A DNA stretch of 64,000 nucleotides from Massilia sp. Bi118 (GTDB lineage: Bacteria > Pseudomonadota > Gammaproteobacteria > Burkholderiales > Burkholderiaceae_D): assembly GCF_918697865.1 (NCBI RefSeq), contig NZ_CAKKMV010000003.1, positions 401,653 through 465,652 of the forward strand. Reading direction: 5' to 3'. Position numbers and translations under genes: made by a program. Below the pieces are notes generated by a model, which ran no database searches, was not told the origin of the DNA, and saw nothing but the letters and a program-made list of their open reading frames with translations. Positions 40,831 to 50,107 of the stretch are shown in pieces (the first letter of the stretch is position 1; each line of letters begins with the position of its first letter).

Positions 40831-40906
40831 CGGGGTCTGACCCCGAATTTTGAAAATCATTTCATGGGGTCAGAGCCCGAATTTCCCGGGTGGGCTCTGA
40901 CCCCAT
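40831..40906. repeat. Palindromic repeats of the GGGGTCAGA family between flhD and flhC
   Basis: A short perfect palindrome CGGGGTCTGACCCCG (40831-40845) is followed by a full element with arms ATGGGGTCAGAGCCC and GGGCTCTGACCCCAT (40864-40906). In a flhDC operon this spacer is usually only a few bases, so the insertion may change the FlhD:FlhC balance. Confidence 0.87.
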
Positions 40907-40912
40907 CTGGAA

Positions 40913-41230
40913 TCAGGCGATTTCTTCTGCAGGCTGGCCGGCCATCAGGATGGCGGCGTGCGACTGCGCCAGGGCGCGGTCCTTGCTGTGGCTGGTGAGC
41001 ATCGACAGGATGGCGGTGTCGTCGAAGCGGAAGCGGGCCAGCATCATGTTGCCGCCGGCGAGCTTCAGGATCTGTGCGTTGCTCATGCCTTCGATCAGGT
41101 CGGCGATGTCGGCCGAGATGCCGAGACGGAAGATTGCGGTGACCTTGTCGGCGCGAATCATCTGCTGAGCCAGCATCAGGTAGCTCAGGTTCGCATCACG
41201 AATTTCAGCCATCATGTCGTTCGCAGTCAT
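40913..41230 (-). CDS. flhD: Flagellar master regulator subunit FlhD
   Basis: A 105-residue helical dimer, partner of FlhC. The sequence DANLSYLMLAQQMIRADKVT and FRLGISADIADLIEG is FlhD-specific. Start ATG 41230 is chosen over 41236 since GGAG lies 8 bases before it, while the first ATG is only 2 bases from the same GGAG. A triplicate repeat lies upstream in the 520-bp spacer. Confidence 0.92.
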   Translation of the reverse strand: MTANDMMAEIRDANLSYLMLAQQMIRADKVTAIFRLGISADIADLIEGMSNAQILKLAGGNMMLARFRFDDTAILSMLTSHSKDRALAQSHAAILMAGQPAEEIA

Positions 41231-41488
41231 TTCCATCTCTCCGTTGTGATCTGTTCGGCGGCGTTTGTGTGTTGCCGATGAGATAGATTCTGACTGTGAG
41301 GAAACTTTTGGACTATTGGAGAGTGTCTGTATTTTTCGTCCGGCAAAGACGAAGTCGATCCGTAGAAGTTTGTCTGACAAACCCTGCCGAATCGTGGTCG
41401 CGCCCCTATGAAAACGGGCGGAAGGAGATGATCGAATTGTGGGGCTTCTGGGGCCCGGCGACGCCGACAAGAATCTGCGTCTGTGTTG

Positions 41489-41699
41489 GTTAACGTCAAC
41501 CGATTTTGGAACTTTAGGGTCGAATCGAAATATTTTTCGATTTTTTTTGCTGCCCCTGTCATGCCCTTCTGACTCGTTATCGGATCGCTTTTCGCAAACT
41601 TTAGGGCTGTTCGCAAAAATTTTTGACCCAATCCCGGTCATCTGGATGGGTTATCGGACGGGATTTCGGGAACTTTAGGGTTTCCGCAAAAATTTTTTT
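41489..41699. repeat. Three phased ~50-bp direct repeats upstream of flhD
   Basis: Copies at 41489, 41576 and 41650. In each, a GTTA start (GTTATCGGA in two) is followed exactly 21 bp later by AACTTTAGGG (41510, 41597, 41671) and then, in two copies, by CGCAAAAATTTTT. The rest of the 520-bp flhD-kynB spacer (41231-41755) shows no gene; it is AT-rich and may carry regulatory sites for flhD and kynB. Confidence 0.8.
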
Positions 41700-41755
41700 G
41701 GGCATGCATTTCTTGCTACACTGCCGGCTTCACGCCTTCATTCATCCATACCAGC

Positions 41756-42400
41756 ATGCACGCTCCAACACTCTGGGATATCAGCCCGACGATCTCGGCC
41801 GCTATCCCGGTCTGGCCCGGCGACACCCCGTTCGAGGCCAGTCCGACCTGGGAGATCAAGGATGGCTGCCCGGTCCATGTCAGCCGCATGACCATGAGCA
41901 CCCACCTCGGCGCCCATACCGACGCCCCATCGCACTACGATCCGGCTGGTCTCGCCATCGACGCCGTCGGCCTGGCGCCCTACCTCGGGCCCTGCCGCGT
42001 GATCCACTGCGTCGGCGCCGGCACGGTTCGCCCCGAGGACATCGCACCCTATATAGAATGCACGCCGCCGCGGGTCCTGCTGCGTACTTACGCGCGCGCG
42101 CCACAGCAGGCCTGGGACCCGGCCTTTCCCGCCATCGCCGCCGAGACCATCGCCCTGCTGGCGGCCAAAGGCGTGATCCTGATCGGCACCGACGCCGCCT
42201 CGCTCGACCCGCAGGATTCCAAAACCCTGGACGCCCACCATGCGGTGCGCCGCCACGGCCTGGCGATCCTGGAAGGCATCGTGCTGGACGAAGTTCCGCC
42301 CGGCGATTACGAACTGATCGCCCTGCCCCTGAAACTGGCCGGCATGGACGCCAGCCCGGTCCGCGCGATCCTGCGCGCCCTGCCGAAGGAAGCACTATGA
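41756..42400 (+). CDS. kynB: Kynurenine formamidase (arylformamidase)
   Basis: A 214-residue metal-dependent cyclase-fold hydrolase that turns N-formylkynurenine into kynurenine. The signature [13 protein letters not shown] (residues 50-62) holds the metal-binding His and Asp. It is the first gene of kynBUA, overlapping kynU by 4 bp (ATGA). Promoter sites should lie in the spacer shared with flhD. Confidence 0.95.
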   Translation: MHAPTLWDISPTISAAIPVWPGDTPFEASPTWEIKDGCPVHVSRMTMSTHLGAHTDAPSHYDPAGLAIDAVGLAPYLGPCRVIHCVGAGTVRPEDIAPYIECTPPRVLLRTYARAPQQAWDPAFPAIAAETIALLAAKGVILIGTDAASLDPQDSKTLDAHHAVRRHGLAILEGIVLDEVPPGDYELIALPLKLAGMDASPVRAILRALPKEAL

Positions 42401-43659
42401 GTATCAAAGTCACCATCACCTCGCGCGCCGATTGCGCCGCCCTCGACGAACAAGATCCGCTGAGCGTGCTGCGCGACCGCTTCGAACTGCCCGAAGGCGT
42501 GATCTACCTGGACGGGAACTCGCTCGGCGCACGCCCGCGCGCATCGCTGGCGCGTGCCCATGAAGTGGTGGCCATGGAATGGGGCCAGGACCTGATCAAG
42601 AGCTGGAACACGGCCGGCTGGTTCGCGTTGCCCAAGCGCCTTGGCGACCGCCTCGCCCCCATCGTCGGCGCCCGTCCCGGCGAAGTGGTCGTCACCGACA
42701 CTACCTCCCTGAACCTGTTCAAGGCCCTGGCCGCCGCCCTGGAGATCCAGCGCCACAAGGCGCCCGAACGCAAGGTGATCGTCACCGAGCGCAGCAACTT
42801 CCCCACCGATATCTATATGGCGGACGGCCTGGCGCGCTGGCTCGACCGCGGCTATTCGATTCGCCTGGTCGACAGTGTCGAGGAACTGCCGGCCGCCGTG
42901 GACGCCGATTGCGCGGTCCTGATGCTGACCCACGTGAACTACCGCACCGGCTGGCAGCACGACATGGCGGCGCTGACCCGCCACGCCCACGAAGCCGGCG
43001 CGCTGGCGCTGTGGGACCTGGCCCACTCGGCCGGCGCCGTGCCGCTCGACCTGCATGGGGCGGACGCCGACTTCGCCGTCGGCTGCACCTATAAATACCT
43101 GAACGGCGGCCCCGGCGCCCCGGCCTTCATCTGGGTGCCGGAAAAGCACCAGGCGGCCTTCAGCCACCCGCTCACCGGCTGGTGGAGCCATGCAGCGCCG
43201 TTTGCGATGTCGCACGGCTTCAAGGCGGCCGACGGCATCGGCCGCGCCCTGTGCGGTACCCAGCCGGTGGTCTCGCTGGCGATGGTCGAATGCGGGCTGG
43301 AGATCTTCGAAGAGACCGACATGCAGGCGATCCGGACCAAGTCGCTGGCCCTGACCGACCTCTTCATCGCCCTGGTCGAAGCGCGCTGCAAGGCGCATCC
43401 GCTGGGCCTGGTCACGCCGCGCGAGCATGCGCAGCGCGGCAGCCAGGTCAGCTTCACCCACCCGCACGGCTATGCGGTGATGCAGGCCCTGATCGAACGC
43501 GGCGTGATCGGCGACTACCGCGAGCCCGAGATCATGCGCTTCGGCTTCACGCCGCTCTACACCAGCTTTGCCGACGTCTGGGACGCGGTCGAGATCCTGC
43601 GCGACATCCTCGACAGCGGCAGCTACGATGCGCATGCCGAGCGCAGCGCGGTGACCTGA
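42397..43659 (+). CDS. kynU: Kynureninase
   Basis: A 420-residue PLP enzyme cleaving kynurenine to anthranilate and alanine. The PLP Lys is in [14 protein letters not shown], and [11 protein letters not shown] and [15 protein letters not shown] are family motifs. The start is set by the ATGA overlap with kynB. kynA follows after 10 bp. Confidence 0.96.
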   Translation: MSIKVTITSRADCAALDEQDPLSVLRDRFELPEGVIYLDGNSLGARPRASLARAHEVVAMEWGQDLIKSWNTAGWFALPKRLGDRLAPIVGARPGEVVVTDTTSLNLFKALAAALEIQRHKAPERKVIVTERSNFPTDIYMADGLARWLDRGYSIRLVDSVEELPAAVDADCAVLMLTHVNYRTGWQHDMAALTRHAHEAGALALWDLAHSAGAVPLDLHGADADFAVGCTYKYLNGGPGAPAFIWVPEKHQAAFSHPLTGWWSHAAPFAMSHGFKAADGIGRALCGTQPVVSLAMVECGLEIFEETDMQAIRTKSLALTDLFIALVEARCKAHPLGLVTPREHAQRGSQVSFTHPHGYAVMQALIERGVIGDYREPEIMRFGFTPLYTSFADVWDAVEILRDILDSGSYDAHAERSAVT

Positions 43660-43669
43660 AGGAGGCGAT

Positions 43670-44509
43670 ATGAACGATGAAAAGAAAGCGGCCGAGTGGC
43701 ACGGCGCCAAGATGGACTTCAAGGAGTCGATGAGCTACGGCGACTACCTGGGCCTGGACCAGATCCTGACGGCCCAGCACCCGCTCTCGCCGAACCATAA
43801 CGAGCTGCTGTTCATCATCCAGCACCAGACCAGCGAGCTGTGGATCAAGCTGATGCTGCACGAGCTGCAGGCGGTGCGTGAACAGATCCGCAAGGACGAG
43901 CTGCCGCCGGCCTTCAAGATGCTGGCCCGGGTGGCCCGCATCATGGACCAGCTGGTGCACGCCTGGGACGTGCTGGCGACCATGACCCCGCCCGAATACA
44001 CGGCGATCCGCCCCTACCTGGGCGCGTCGTCCGGCTTCCAGTCCTTCCAGTACCGCGAGCTCGAATTCATCCTCGGGAACAAGAACGCCAACATGCTGGC
44101 CGTGCACCAGGTCACGCCCGAGCACCACGCCCTGCTCGAACGCGAGCTGCACGCGCCCTCGCTGTACGACGAGGCGGTGCGCCTGCTGGCGCGTTCGGGG
44201 CTGCCCGTCTCCGAAGCACGCCTGAACGCCGACCCGACCAAGCCGACCGTCCACGACGATTCCGTGCTGGCCGCCTGGCTCGAGGTCTACCGCGATCCCG
44301 AGCACCATTGGGCGCTGTACGAGCTGGCCGAGAAGCTGGTCGACATGGAGACCGCCTTCCGCACCTGGCGCTTCCGCCACGTGTCGACGGTGGAGCGCAT
44401 CATCGGCTTCAAGACCGGCACCGGCGGTACCGCGGGCGTCAGCTACCTGCGCAAGATGCTGGACGTGGTACTGTTCCCGGAACTGTTCGCCCTGAGGACT
44501 GCGTTATGA
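43670..44509 (+). CDS. kynA: Tryptophan 2,3-dioxygenase
   Basis: A 279-residue heme enzyme that opens the Trp indole ring, the first step of the pathway. [19 protein letters not shown] and [18 protein letters not shown] are family signatures, and the C-terminal [14 protein letters not shown] contains the heme-ligand His. With kynB and kynU it completes the route tryptophan to anthranilate. The stop overlaps the next start (ATGA). Confidence 0.96.
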   Translation: MNDEKKAAEWHGAKMDFKESMSYGDYLGLDQILTAQHPLSPNHNELLFIIQHQTSELWIKLMLHELQAVREQIRKDELPPAFKMLARVARIMDQLVHAWDVLATMTPPEYTAIRPYLGASSGFQSFQYRELEFILGNKNANMLAVHQVTPEHHALLERELHAPSLYDEAVRLLARSGLPVSEARLNADPTKPTVHDDSVLAAWLEVYRDPEHHWALYELAEKLVDMETAFRTWRFRHVSTVERIIGFKTGTGGTAGVSYLRKMLDVVLFPELFALRTAL

Positions 44510-45051
44510 AATGCGACATCCTGATCGTGGCCGGCCTGTGGAACTCCGGTCCGCAGCACTGGCAGACCCACTGGGAAGCCAAGTACTCGAAGTGGGAAAG
44601 GGTGGCGCACCGCGACTGGCATGCGCCGGATCGCGACGAATGGGTGGCCGAACTGGATGCAGCGATCGCCGCCTGCGATGGCCGGCCCATCCTGGTCGCG
44701 CACAGCCTCGGCTGCATGCTGGTGGCGCAGTGGGCGCAGGCCGGCTCGCACCTGAACGTGGCGGGCGCCTTCCTGGTGGCGCCGAGCGACGTCGACGCGC
44801 CCTCCTACCCTATCGATGCCGGCGGCTTCAGGCCGGTGCCGATGGCGAAGCTGCCCTTCCCCTCGGTGGTGGTGGCCAGCACCGACGATCCCTACGCGGA
44901 GATCGGGCGCTCGCGCGCCTTCGCCCAGGCCTGGGGCAGCAAACTGATCGAGATCGGCGACGCCGGCCATATCAACGCCGATACCGGCTACGGTCCGTGG
45001 CCGGAGGGCGAGCGGATGCTGGAGGCGTTCTGCTCGACACTGCAGCCCTGA
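44506..45051 (+). CDS. RBBP9/YdeN family alpha/beta hydrolase
   Basis: A 181-residue serine hydrolase. The nucleophile elbow reads VAHSLGCM, with a Ser-His-Asp triad completed by ASTDDPYA and [17 protein letters not shown], typical of the family. Its substrate is unknown. It overlaps kynA by 4 bp and so is translated with the kyn operon; whether it takes part in tryptophan breakdown is unclear. Confidence 0.88.
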   Translation: MKCDILIVAGLWNSGPQHWQTHWEAKYSKWERVAHRDWHAPDRDEWVAELDAAIAACDGRPILVAHSLGCMLVAQWAQAGSHLNVAGAFLVAPSDVDAPSYPIDAGGFRPVPMAKLPFPSVVVASTDDPYAEIGRSRAFAQAWGSKLIEIGDAGHINADTGYGPWPEGERMLEAFCSTLQP

Positions 45052-46127
45052 GCGCGGTCGAGGCCAATCCGGCGGCCGCCAAGGCCGGGCTGGACAAGCC
45101 CTTCTCGCTCTACCTCGACCTGGTCCGCATCGCGGCCGCCTGCGCGGTCGTGATGGCGCACTTCGGCTATTTCCGCATCTTCGACGACAGCCAGATCGCG
45201 CGCATCGCCGACCTCGGGCGCGAAGCCGTGATCGCCTTCTTCGTGCTGTCCGGCTTCGTGATCGCCTACAGCGCCGAGCAGCGCAACCCCACCCTGCGCG
45301 ACTACGTGTCGGCGCGCTGCGCACGCCTGTATTCGGTGGCGCTGCCGATGCTGCTGCTGGCCTTCGTACTGGCAGCCCTGGCGGCCGGCGCCCTCGGCAC
45401 GCAGGTGAGCGACGGCTACCAGTTGCACAAGCCCTGGCTCTACATTCCCTTCCATCTGCTGTTCCTGGGGGAGCTGTGGAGCTTCGTTGAATCGCCGCCC
45501 TGGCTGCTGCCCTACTGGTCGCTGAACTACGAGGCCTGGTACTACGTGCTGTTCGGCGCCGTGTGCTACCTGAAGGGGCGCATGCGCCTGCTGGGCGTGG
45601 CGGTGTTCGCCCTGATGGGACCCAAGCTGTGGCTGCTGCTGCCGCTGTGGGTGTCGGGCGTGTTCCTGTACCGCTGGCAGAAGACCCATCGCATCGGCCA
45701 GTCCGCAGCCCGCGCCGGCTGGACCGCGACCCTGGTGCTGCTGGCGATCTGGGCCTGGTACGACCCGGAACCGGCGCTGCGCAAGCTCGCGCTGGCCGCC
45801 TGGCCCTTCAGTGGCATGCGCATGGGCAGCGCCGACCGCGTGCTGGCCGACTACCTCGTCGCCATCCTGGTGCTGGCCAACTTCGCCTGCGCGCGCCATG
45901 CCGGCTTTGGCCTCTTGCTGCGCGCGGCGCGGCCGATCCGGGTCCTGTCCGCGCATACGTTTACCCTCTATCTCTCGCACAGCATCGTGATCTGCGCCTG
46001 CCAGGCCCTGATTACCTTCCGCCGCGGCGACCCGGCCGTCCTGCTGGGACTCACGCTAACGATCATGCTGGCCGCCGCGGTGCTGCAGCCGTTCACGGAA
46101 GTCCTGCAGCGGCGGCTGCGCCGATAA
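44997..46127 (+). CDS. Acyltransferase family 3 membrane protein (start uncertain)
   Basis: About 370 residues with roughly ten membrane helices. The start of the domain FSLYLDLVRIAAACAVVMAHFG carries the conserved His of OafA/NodX-type enzymes that O-acylate sugars. No ATG precedes this domain in frame; GTG at 44997 is the nearest usable start, overlapping the hydrolase gene, and a CTG at its stop is another option. An N-terminal leader of about 35 residues results. Linked to kyn genes by position only. Confidence 0.7.
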   Translation: MAGGRADAGGVLLDTAALSAVEANPAAAKAGLDKPFSLYLDLVRIAAACAVVMAHFGYFRIFDDSQIARIADLGREAVIAFFVLSGFVIAYSAEQRNPTLRDYVSARCARLYSVALPMLLLAFVLAALAAGALGTQVSDGYQLHKPWLYIPFHLLFLGELWSFVESPPWLLPYWSLNYEAWYYVLFGAVCYLKGRMRLLGVAVFALMGPKLWLLLPLWVSGVFLYRWQKTHRIGQSAARAGWTATLVLLAIWAWYDPEPALRKLALAAWPFSGMRMGSADRVLADYLVAILVLANFACARHAGFGLLLRAARPIRVLSAHTFTLYLSHSIVICACQALITFRRGDPAVLLGLTLTIMLAAAVLQPFTEVLQRRLRR

Positions 46128-46129
46128 GA

Positions 46130-46160
46130 AAACGGCCGGGCATCGCTGCACCGGCCGTTT
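46130..46160. terminator. Bidirectional terminator between acyltransferase gene and htpG
   Basis: Perfect 10-bp arms AAACGGCCGG (46130-46139) and CCGGCCGTTT (46151-46160) with an 11-nt loop; A and T ends on both sides suit convergent genes. Confidence 0.85.
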
Positions 46161-46178
46161 CATTTGAAGCCGCGGCGC

Positions 46179-48098
46179 TTACTTCGCCGTCGCCAGCAGC
46201 ATCTCGTTCAAGCGCTTCACGAAAGCCGCCGGATCCGCCAGGCTGCCGCCCTCGGCCAGCATGGCCTGGTCGAACAGGATGTTGGCCCAGTCGCCGAAGC
46301 GCGCTTGGTCCGCGTCTTCGTATTTCAGGCGCGTCACCAGCGGGTGGTTCGGGTTGATCTCGAGGATGGGCTTGGATTCCGGCGCATCCTGACCGGCCGC
46401 CTTCAGCATGCGCACCAGGTTGGCCGACAGCTCATGCTCGTCCGCCACCAGGCAGGCCGGCGAATCGGTCAGGCGGAAGGTCACGCGCACGTCCTTGGCT
46501 TTGTCAAGCAGCGCGCCCTTCATCTTCTCGACCAGGTCCTTGTACTGGCCTTCGGTCTCTTCGTGCTCCTTCTTCTCGGCCTCGTCTTCCAGCTTGCCCA
46601 AGTCCAGGCCGCCCTTGGCCACCGACACCAGTTCCTTGCCGTCGAAGTCGTTCAGGAAGGACAGCATCCATTCGTCGACGCGGTCGGTCAGCAGCAGCAC
46701 TTCGACGCCCTTCTTGCGGAAGATTTCCAGGTGCGGGCTGTTCTTGGCCGCGGTGTAACTGTCGGCCGTGACGTAGTAGATCTTCTCCTGGCCTTCCTTC
46801 ATGCGCGCCACGTAGTCGGCGAAGGAAACGGTCTGCTCGGCCGAATCGTTCTGGGTCGAGGCGAAGCGCAGCAGCTTGGCAATGCGGTCCTTGTTGGTCG
46901 CGTCCTCGCCGATGCCTTCCTTCAGCACCTGGCCAAATTCCTTCCAGAAGGTGCTGTACTTGTCCTTGCCTTCCTGCTCGTCCGAGTTGGCCATCTCTTC
47001 CAGCATGCCCAGGACGCGCTTGGTCGAGCCTTCGCGGATCACGCGCACGTCGCGCGACTCCTGCAGGATTTCGCGCGAGACGTTCAGCGGCAGGTCGTTC
47101 GAGTCGATCACGCCCTTCACGAAGCGCAGGTAGACCGGCATCAGCTGCTCGGCGTCGTCCATGATGAAGACGCGTTTTACATATAACTTGATCCCGCCGC
47201 GCTTGTTGCGGTCCCACAGGTCGAACGGGGCGTGGCCAGGCACGTACAGCAGCTGGGTGTATTCGCTGCGGCCTTCCACGCGGTTGTGGGTGTAGGCCAG
47301 CGGCGCCTGGAAGTCGTGCGAGACGTGCTTGTAGAACTCTTCGTACTGTTCCTTCGTGATGTCCGACTTCGAGCGGGCCCAGAGCGCGGATGCCTGGTTG
47401 ACCGTTTCGAGTTCGTCCTTGACGACGTTTTCCTTCTTCTCCTCGTCCCACTCTTCCTTCTTCATCACGATAGGCAGGGAGATGTGGTCGGAGTACTTGC
47501 GGATGATGGACTTCAGCTTCCACGAAGACAGCAGCTCGTCCTCGCCTTCGCGCAGGTGCAGGATGATGTCGGTGCCGCGGCTGGCTTTCTCGATCGGTTC
47601 GATGGTGTAGTCGCCTTCGCCGGTCGACTCCCAGCGCACGGCGCTCGATGGCTCGCTGCCTGCGCGGCGGGTCTCGACGGTCACGCGGTCGGCGACGATG
47701 AAGGCCGAGTAGAAGCCCACGCCGAACTGGCCGATCAGGGCGGCGTCGGCCTGCTGGTCGCCGGACAGCTTGCTGAAGAATTCCTTGGTGCCCGACTTGG
47801 CGATGGTGCCCAGGTGCGAGATCACCTCGTCGCGGCTCATGCCGATGCCGTTGTCGGAAATGGTGATGGTTTTCGCATCCTTGTCGAACAGGACCTTGAT
47901 CTTCAGTTCATGGTCGTTGCCGTACAGGGCGTCGTTGTTGATCGCTTCGAAGCGCATCTTGTCGGCGGCGTCGGAGGCGTTCGAGATCAGTTCGCGCAGG
48001 AAGATCTCCTTGTTCGAGTACAAGGAGTGGATCATCAGTTGCAGCAGCTGTTTTACTTCTGCTTGGAAGCCAAGGGTTTCTTTTTCGGCAACAGCCAT
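46179..48098 (-). CDS. htpG: Chaperone HtpG (Hsp90 family)
   Basis: A 639-residue ATP-dependent chaperone. The N-terminal GHKL ATPase shows [17 protein letters not shown] and SDNGIGM, with [12 protein letters not shown]; middle and C-terminal dimer domains complete the normal length. The start at 48098 is preferred (GAGGAC 7 bp upstream) to the longer frame at 48122. The gene stands alone, ends at a terminator and is probably heat-inducible, but no sigma-32 promoter was identified with confidence. Confidence 0.96.
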   Translation of the reverse strand: MAVAEKETLGFQAEVKQLLQLMIHSLYSNKEIFLRELISNASDAADKMRFEAINNDALYGNDHELKIKVLFDKDAKTITISDNGIGMSRDEVISHLGTIAKSGTKEFFSKLSGDQQADAALIGQFGVGFYSAFIVADRVTVETRRAGSEPSSAVRWESTGEGDYTIEPIEKASRGTDIILHLREGEDELLSSWKLKSIIRKYSDHISLPIVMKKEEWDEEKKENVVKDELETVNQASALWARSKSDITKEQYEEFYKHVSHDFQAPLAYTHNRVEGRSEYTQLLYVPGHAPFDLWDRNKRGGIKLYVKRVFIMDDAEQLMPVYLRFVKGVIDSNDLPLNVSREILQESRDVRVIREGSTKRVLGMLEEMANSDEQEGKDKYSTFWKEFGQVLKEGIGEDATNKDRIAKLLRFASTQNDSAEQTVSFADYVARMKEGQEKIYYVTADSYTAAKNSPHLEIFRKKGVEVLLLTDRVDEWMLSFLNDFDGKELVSVAKGGLDLGKLEDEAEKKEHEETEGQYKDLVEKMKGALLDKAKDVRVTFRLTDSPACLVADEHELSANLVRMLKAAGQDAPESKPILEINPNHPLVTRLKYEDADQARFGDWANILFDQAMLAEGGSLADPAAFVKRLNEMLLATAK

Positions 48099-48261
48099 TT
48101 CTAAGTCCTCGTGTAGGTTCAAGGGTTAAACAGACCGGGCGAATATAGGGGTGGCAAGCGGGATTTCAAGAGACTATTTTTGCAGAAAGTCATCTTTTTC
48201 TCGACTTCGCACGACAGCCGTCATACCGTAACGAAAAACCAAAAATATTTACGCGCGCCGA

Positions 48262-48288
48262 TGTCGAAACCGGGATGCGCCGTTCGTC
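48262..48288 (+). promoter_or_regulatory. Candidate ECF42-type promoter
   Basis: TGTCGA (48262-48267), 17-bp spacer, then CGTC (48285-48288), about 43 bp before the first gene of the sigma cassette. ECF42 promoters are described with TGTCGA at -35 and CG(A/T)C at -10; match is exact. Confidence 0.65.
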
Positions 48289-48330
48289 GTCACCATAGCA
48301 GCCCCAAAACAACCGGATAAGGAGATCATC

Positions 48331-48825
48331 ATGCAGGAACAGGTACGCGCCATCCCCGAAGGCTTCCACACCGTCACCCCGCACCTCGTGTGCGCCGGCG
48401 CCGCCGAGGCCATCGAGTTCTACAAGAGGGCTTTCGGCGCCGTCGAAGTCGGCCGCATGCCCATGCCGGGTGGCAAGCTCGGCCATGCCGAGATGCGCAT
48501 CGGCGACTCGCGGATCATGCTGGCCGACGATTTCCCCGATTATGGCAGCAACGGTCCGCTGGCCCTGAAGGGCACGCCGGTGTTCATCCACCTCTACGTG
48601 GAGGATGCCGACGCCGTCTTCCAGCAGGCGGTGGATGCCGGCGCCAAGCCCGTCATGGCGCTGGCCGACATGTTCTGGGGCGACCGCTACGGCCAGGTTG
48701 AAGACCCCTTCGGGCACCGCTGGTCAATCGCCACCCACAAGCGCGACCTGACCATGGAGCAGATGCAGGAAGGCATGCAGCAGATGATGCAGCAGCAACC
48801 GGACTGCGCGGGAGGCCAGCAATGA
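48331..48825 (+). CDS. VOC family (glyoxalase/PhnB-like) protein
   Basis: A 164-residue beta-alpha-beta-beta-beta double module. FHTVTPHLVCAGAAEAIEFY and YGQVEDPFGHRWSIATH are the PhnB-type VOC pattern. A Met/Gln-rich helical tail (MEQMQEGMQQMMQQQ) follows. A strong AAGGAG lies 6 bp before the ATG. First gene of the ECF42 cassette, overlapping the next by 4 bp (ATGA). Substrate unknown. Confidence 0.85.
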   Translation: MQEQVRAIPEGFHTVTPHLVCAGAAEAIEFYKRAFGAVEVGRMPMPGGKLGHAEMRIGDSRIMLADDFPDYGSNGPLALKGTPVFIHLYVEDADAVFQQAVDAGAKPVMALADMFWGDRYGQVEDPFGHRWSIATHKRDLTMEQMQEGMQQMMQQQPDCAGGQQ

Positions 48826-49247
48826 AATTCATGATGATCGTCAAAGCCACTGCCGACTCCGAAGCCGGCGTCATGCCCACCCAGCAGCAACTTGCCGAGA
48901 TGGGCCAGTTCAACGAGGAGCTGGTCAAGGCCGGCGTGCTGCTGGCCGGCGAAGGCCTGCACCCGACCAGCCGCGGCGCGCGCATCGTCTTCGACAGCGA
49001 CAGCCGCAGCGTGGTCGACGGCCCCTTCACCGAATCGAAGGAGCTGATTGCCGGCTTCTGGATCATCGAGGTCAGCTCGAAGCAGGAAGCGATCGAATGG
49101 ATGCGGCGCTGCCCGAATCCCTACAACGGCGGCCGTGGCGACATCGAGATCCGCCAGATCTTCGCCGCGGAAGACTTCGGCGACGCGCTCACGCCCGAGC
49201 TGCGCGAACAGGAAGAACGCCGCCGCGCACAGGCCGGCGCACTGTAA
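48822..49247 (+). CDS. YciI/DGPF-domain protein
   Basis: A 141-residue single YciI-like module with the characteristic VDGPFTESKELIAGFWII (DGPF) motif. These proteins are found beside ECF42 sigma factors; their biochemical role is not established. It overlaps the VOC gene start by 4 bp and is followed by a second DGPF gene 11 bp on. Confidence 0.9.
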   Translation: MKFMMIVKATADSEAGVMPTQQQLAEMGQFNEELVKAGVLLAGEGLHPTSRGARIVFDSDSRSVVDGPFTESKELIAGFWIIEVSSKQEAIEWMRRCPNPYNGGRGDIEIRQIFAAEDFGDALTPELREQEERRRAQAGAL

Positions 49248-49258
49248 AGGAGACGGCG

Positions 49259-50107
49259 ATGCAATTCATGGTCATGCGAAGGGCCGACGAGGCCACCGAA
49301 GCCGGCAGGCTGCCGGCGCCCGCCGTGTTCGAGGACATGGGACAGTTCCACGAAAAGCTGGCCGAAGCGGGGGGCGTCGGCCTGGCCCTGGGCCTGCGCC
49401 CGAGCAGCCGCGCGGTGCGCCTGAAGCTGTGGCCGGGCGGCGAGAGCCTCACCGACGGCCCGTTCGCGGAAGCCAAGGAGCTGATCGCCGGCTTCACGGT
49501 CTTCGAGGCGGACTCGAAGGAACATGCAATCGCGCTGCTGAAGCAGTGGCCGGCCAGCGATGCGGATGCCACCGGCGAAGCCGTGCTCGAACTGCGCGAG
49601 ACCGGCTGCCCGGGCGGCTGCGCCCAGGTCCCGCCGGCCGCCGCCGGCGAGGATGCGCGCTACCTGATCCTGCTGCGTTCCGACGAAGGCACGGAAGCCG
49701 ACCGCATCCCGCCGCAAGCCATGCTGGATGCGTTGAATGCCTTCAACGCCGAGCAGGCGGCGCAAGGCAGGCTGCTGGCCGGCGACGGCCTGAAGGCGAG
49801 CGCCCGCGGCGCGCGCGTCAGGAAGCTGGCCGGCGGCGAGGCCAGCGTGATCGACGGCCCCTTCGCGGAGGCCAAGGAGCTGATCGCCGGCTTCTGGATG
49901 ATCCGCGCCGGCTCGATGGCGGACGCGGTTTCGTGGGCGCGCACCCTGCCCTATCCGACCGGTCCCTGCGTCGAAGTCGAAATCCGCGAAGCGATGACGA
50001 TGGCCGATGTGCAGCCCGCCATCGACGCGGCCCAGCGCCAGCTCGACGCCAGCCTGCGCGCCGAGCAGCTGGATGCGGCCCTGCGCCGGGTGAACGTCGA
50101 GGCATGA
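49259..50107 (+). CDS. Tandem YciI/DGPF-domain protein
   Basis: 282 residues holding two YciI modules: the first with TDGPFAEAKELIAGF, the second with IDGPFAEAKELIAGF, joined by a short linker with CPGGCAQVPP. A duplicated version of the neighbouring single-domain gene. The start at 49259 is set by an AGGAG upstream. It overlaps the sigma gene by 4 bp (ATGA), which suggests tight co-expression. Confidence 0.88.
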   Translation: MQFMVMRRADEATEAGRLPAPAVFEDMGQFHEKLAEAGGVGLALGLRPSSRAVRLKLWPGGESLTDGPFAEAKELIAGFTVFEADSKEHAIALLKQWPASDADATGEAVLELRETGCPGGCAQVPPAAAGEDARYLILLRSDEGTEADRIPPQAMLDALNAFNAEQAAQGRLLAGDGLKASARGARVRKLAGGEASVIDGPFAEAKELIAGFWMIRAGSMADAVSWARTLPYPTGPCVEVEIREAMTMADVQPAIDAAQRQLDASLRAEQLDAALRRVNVEA

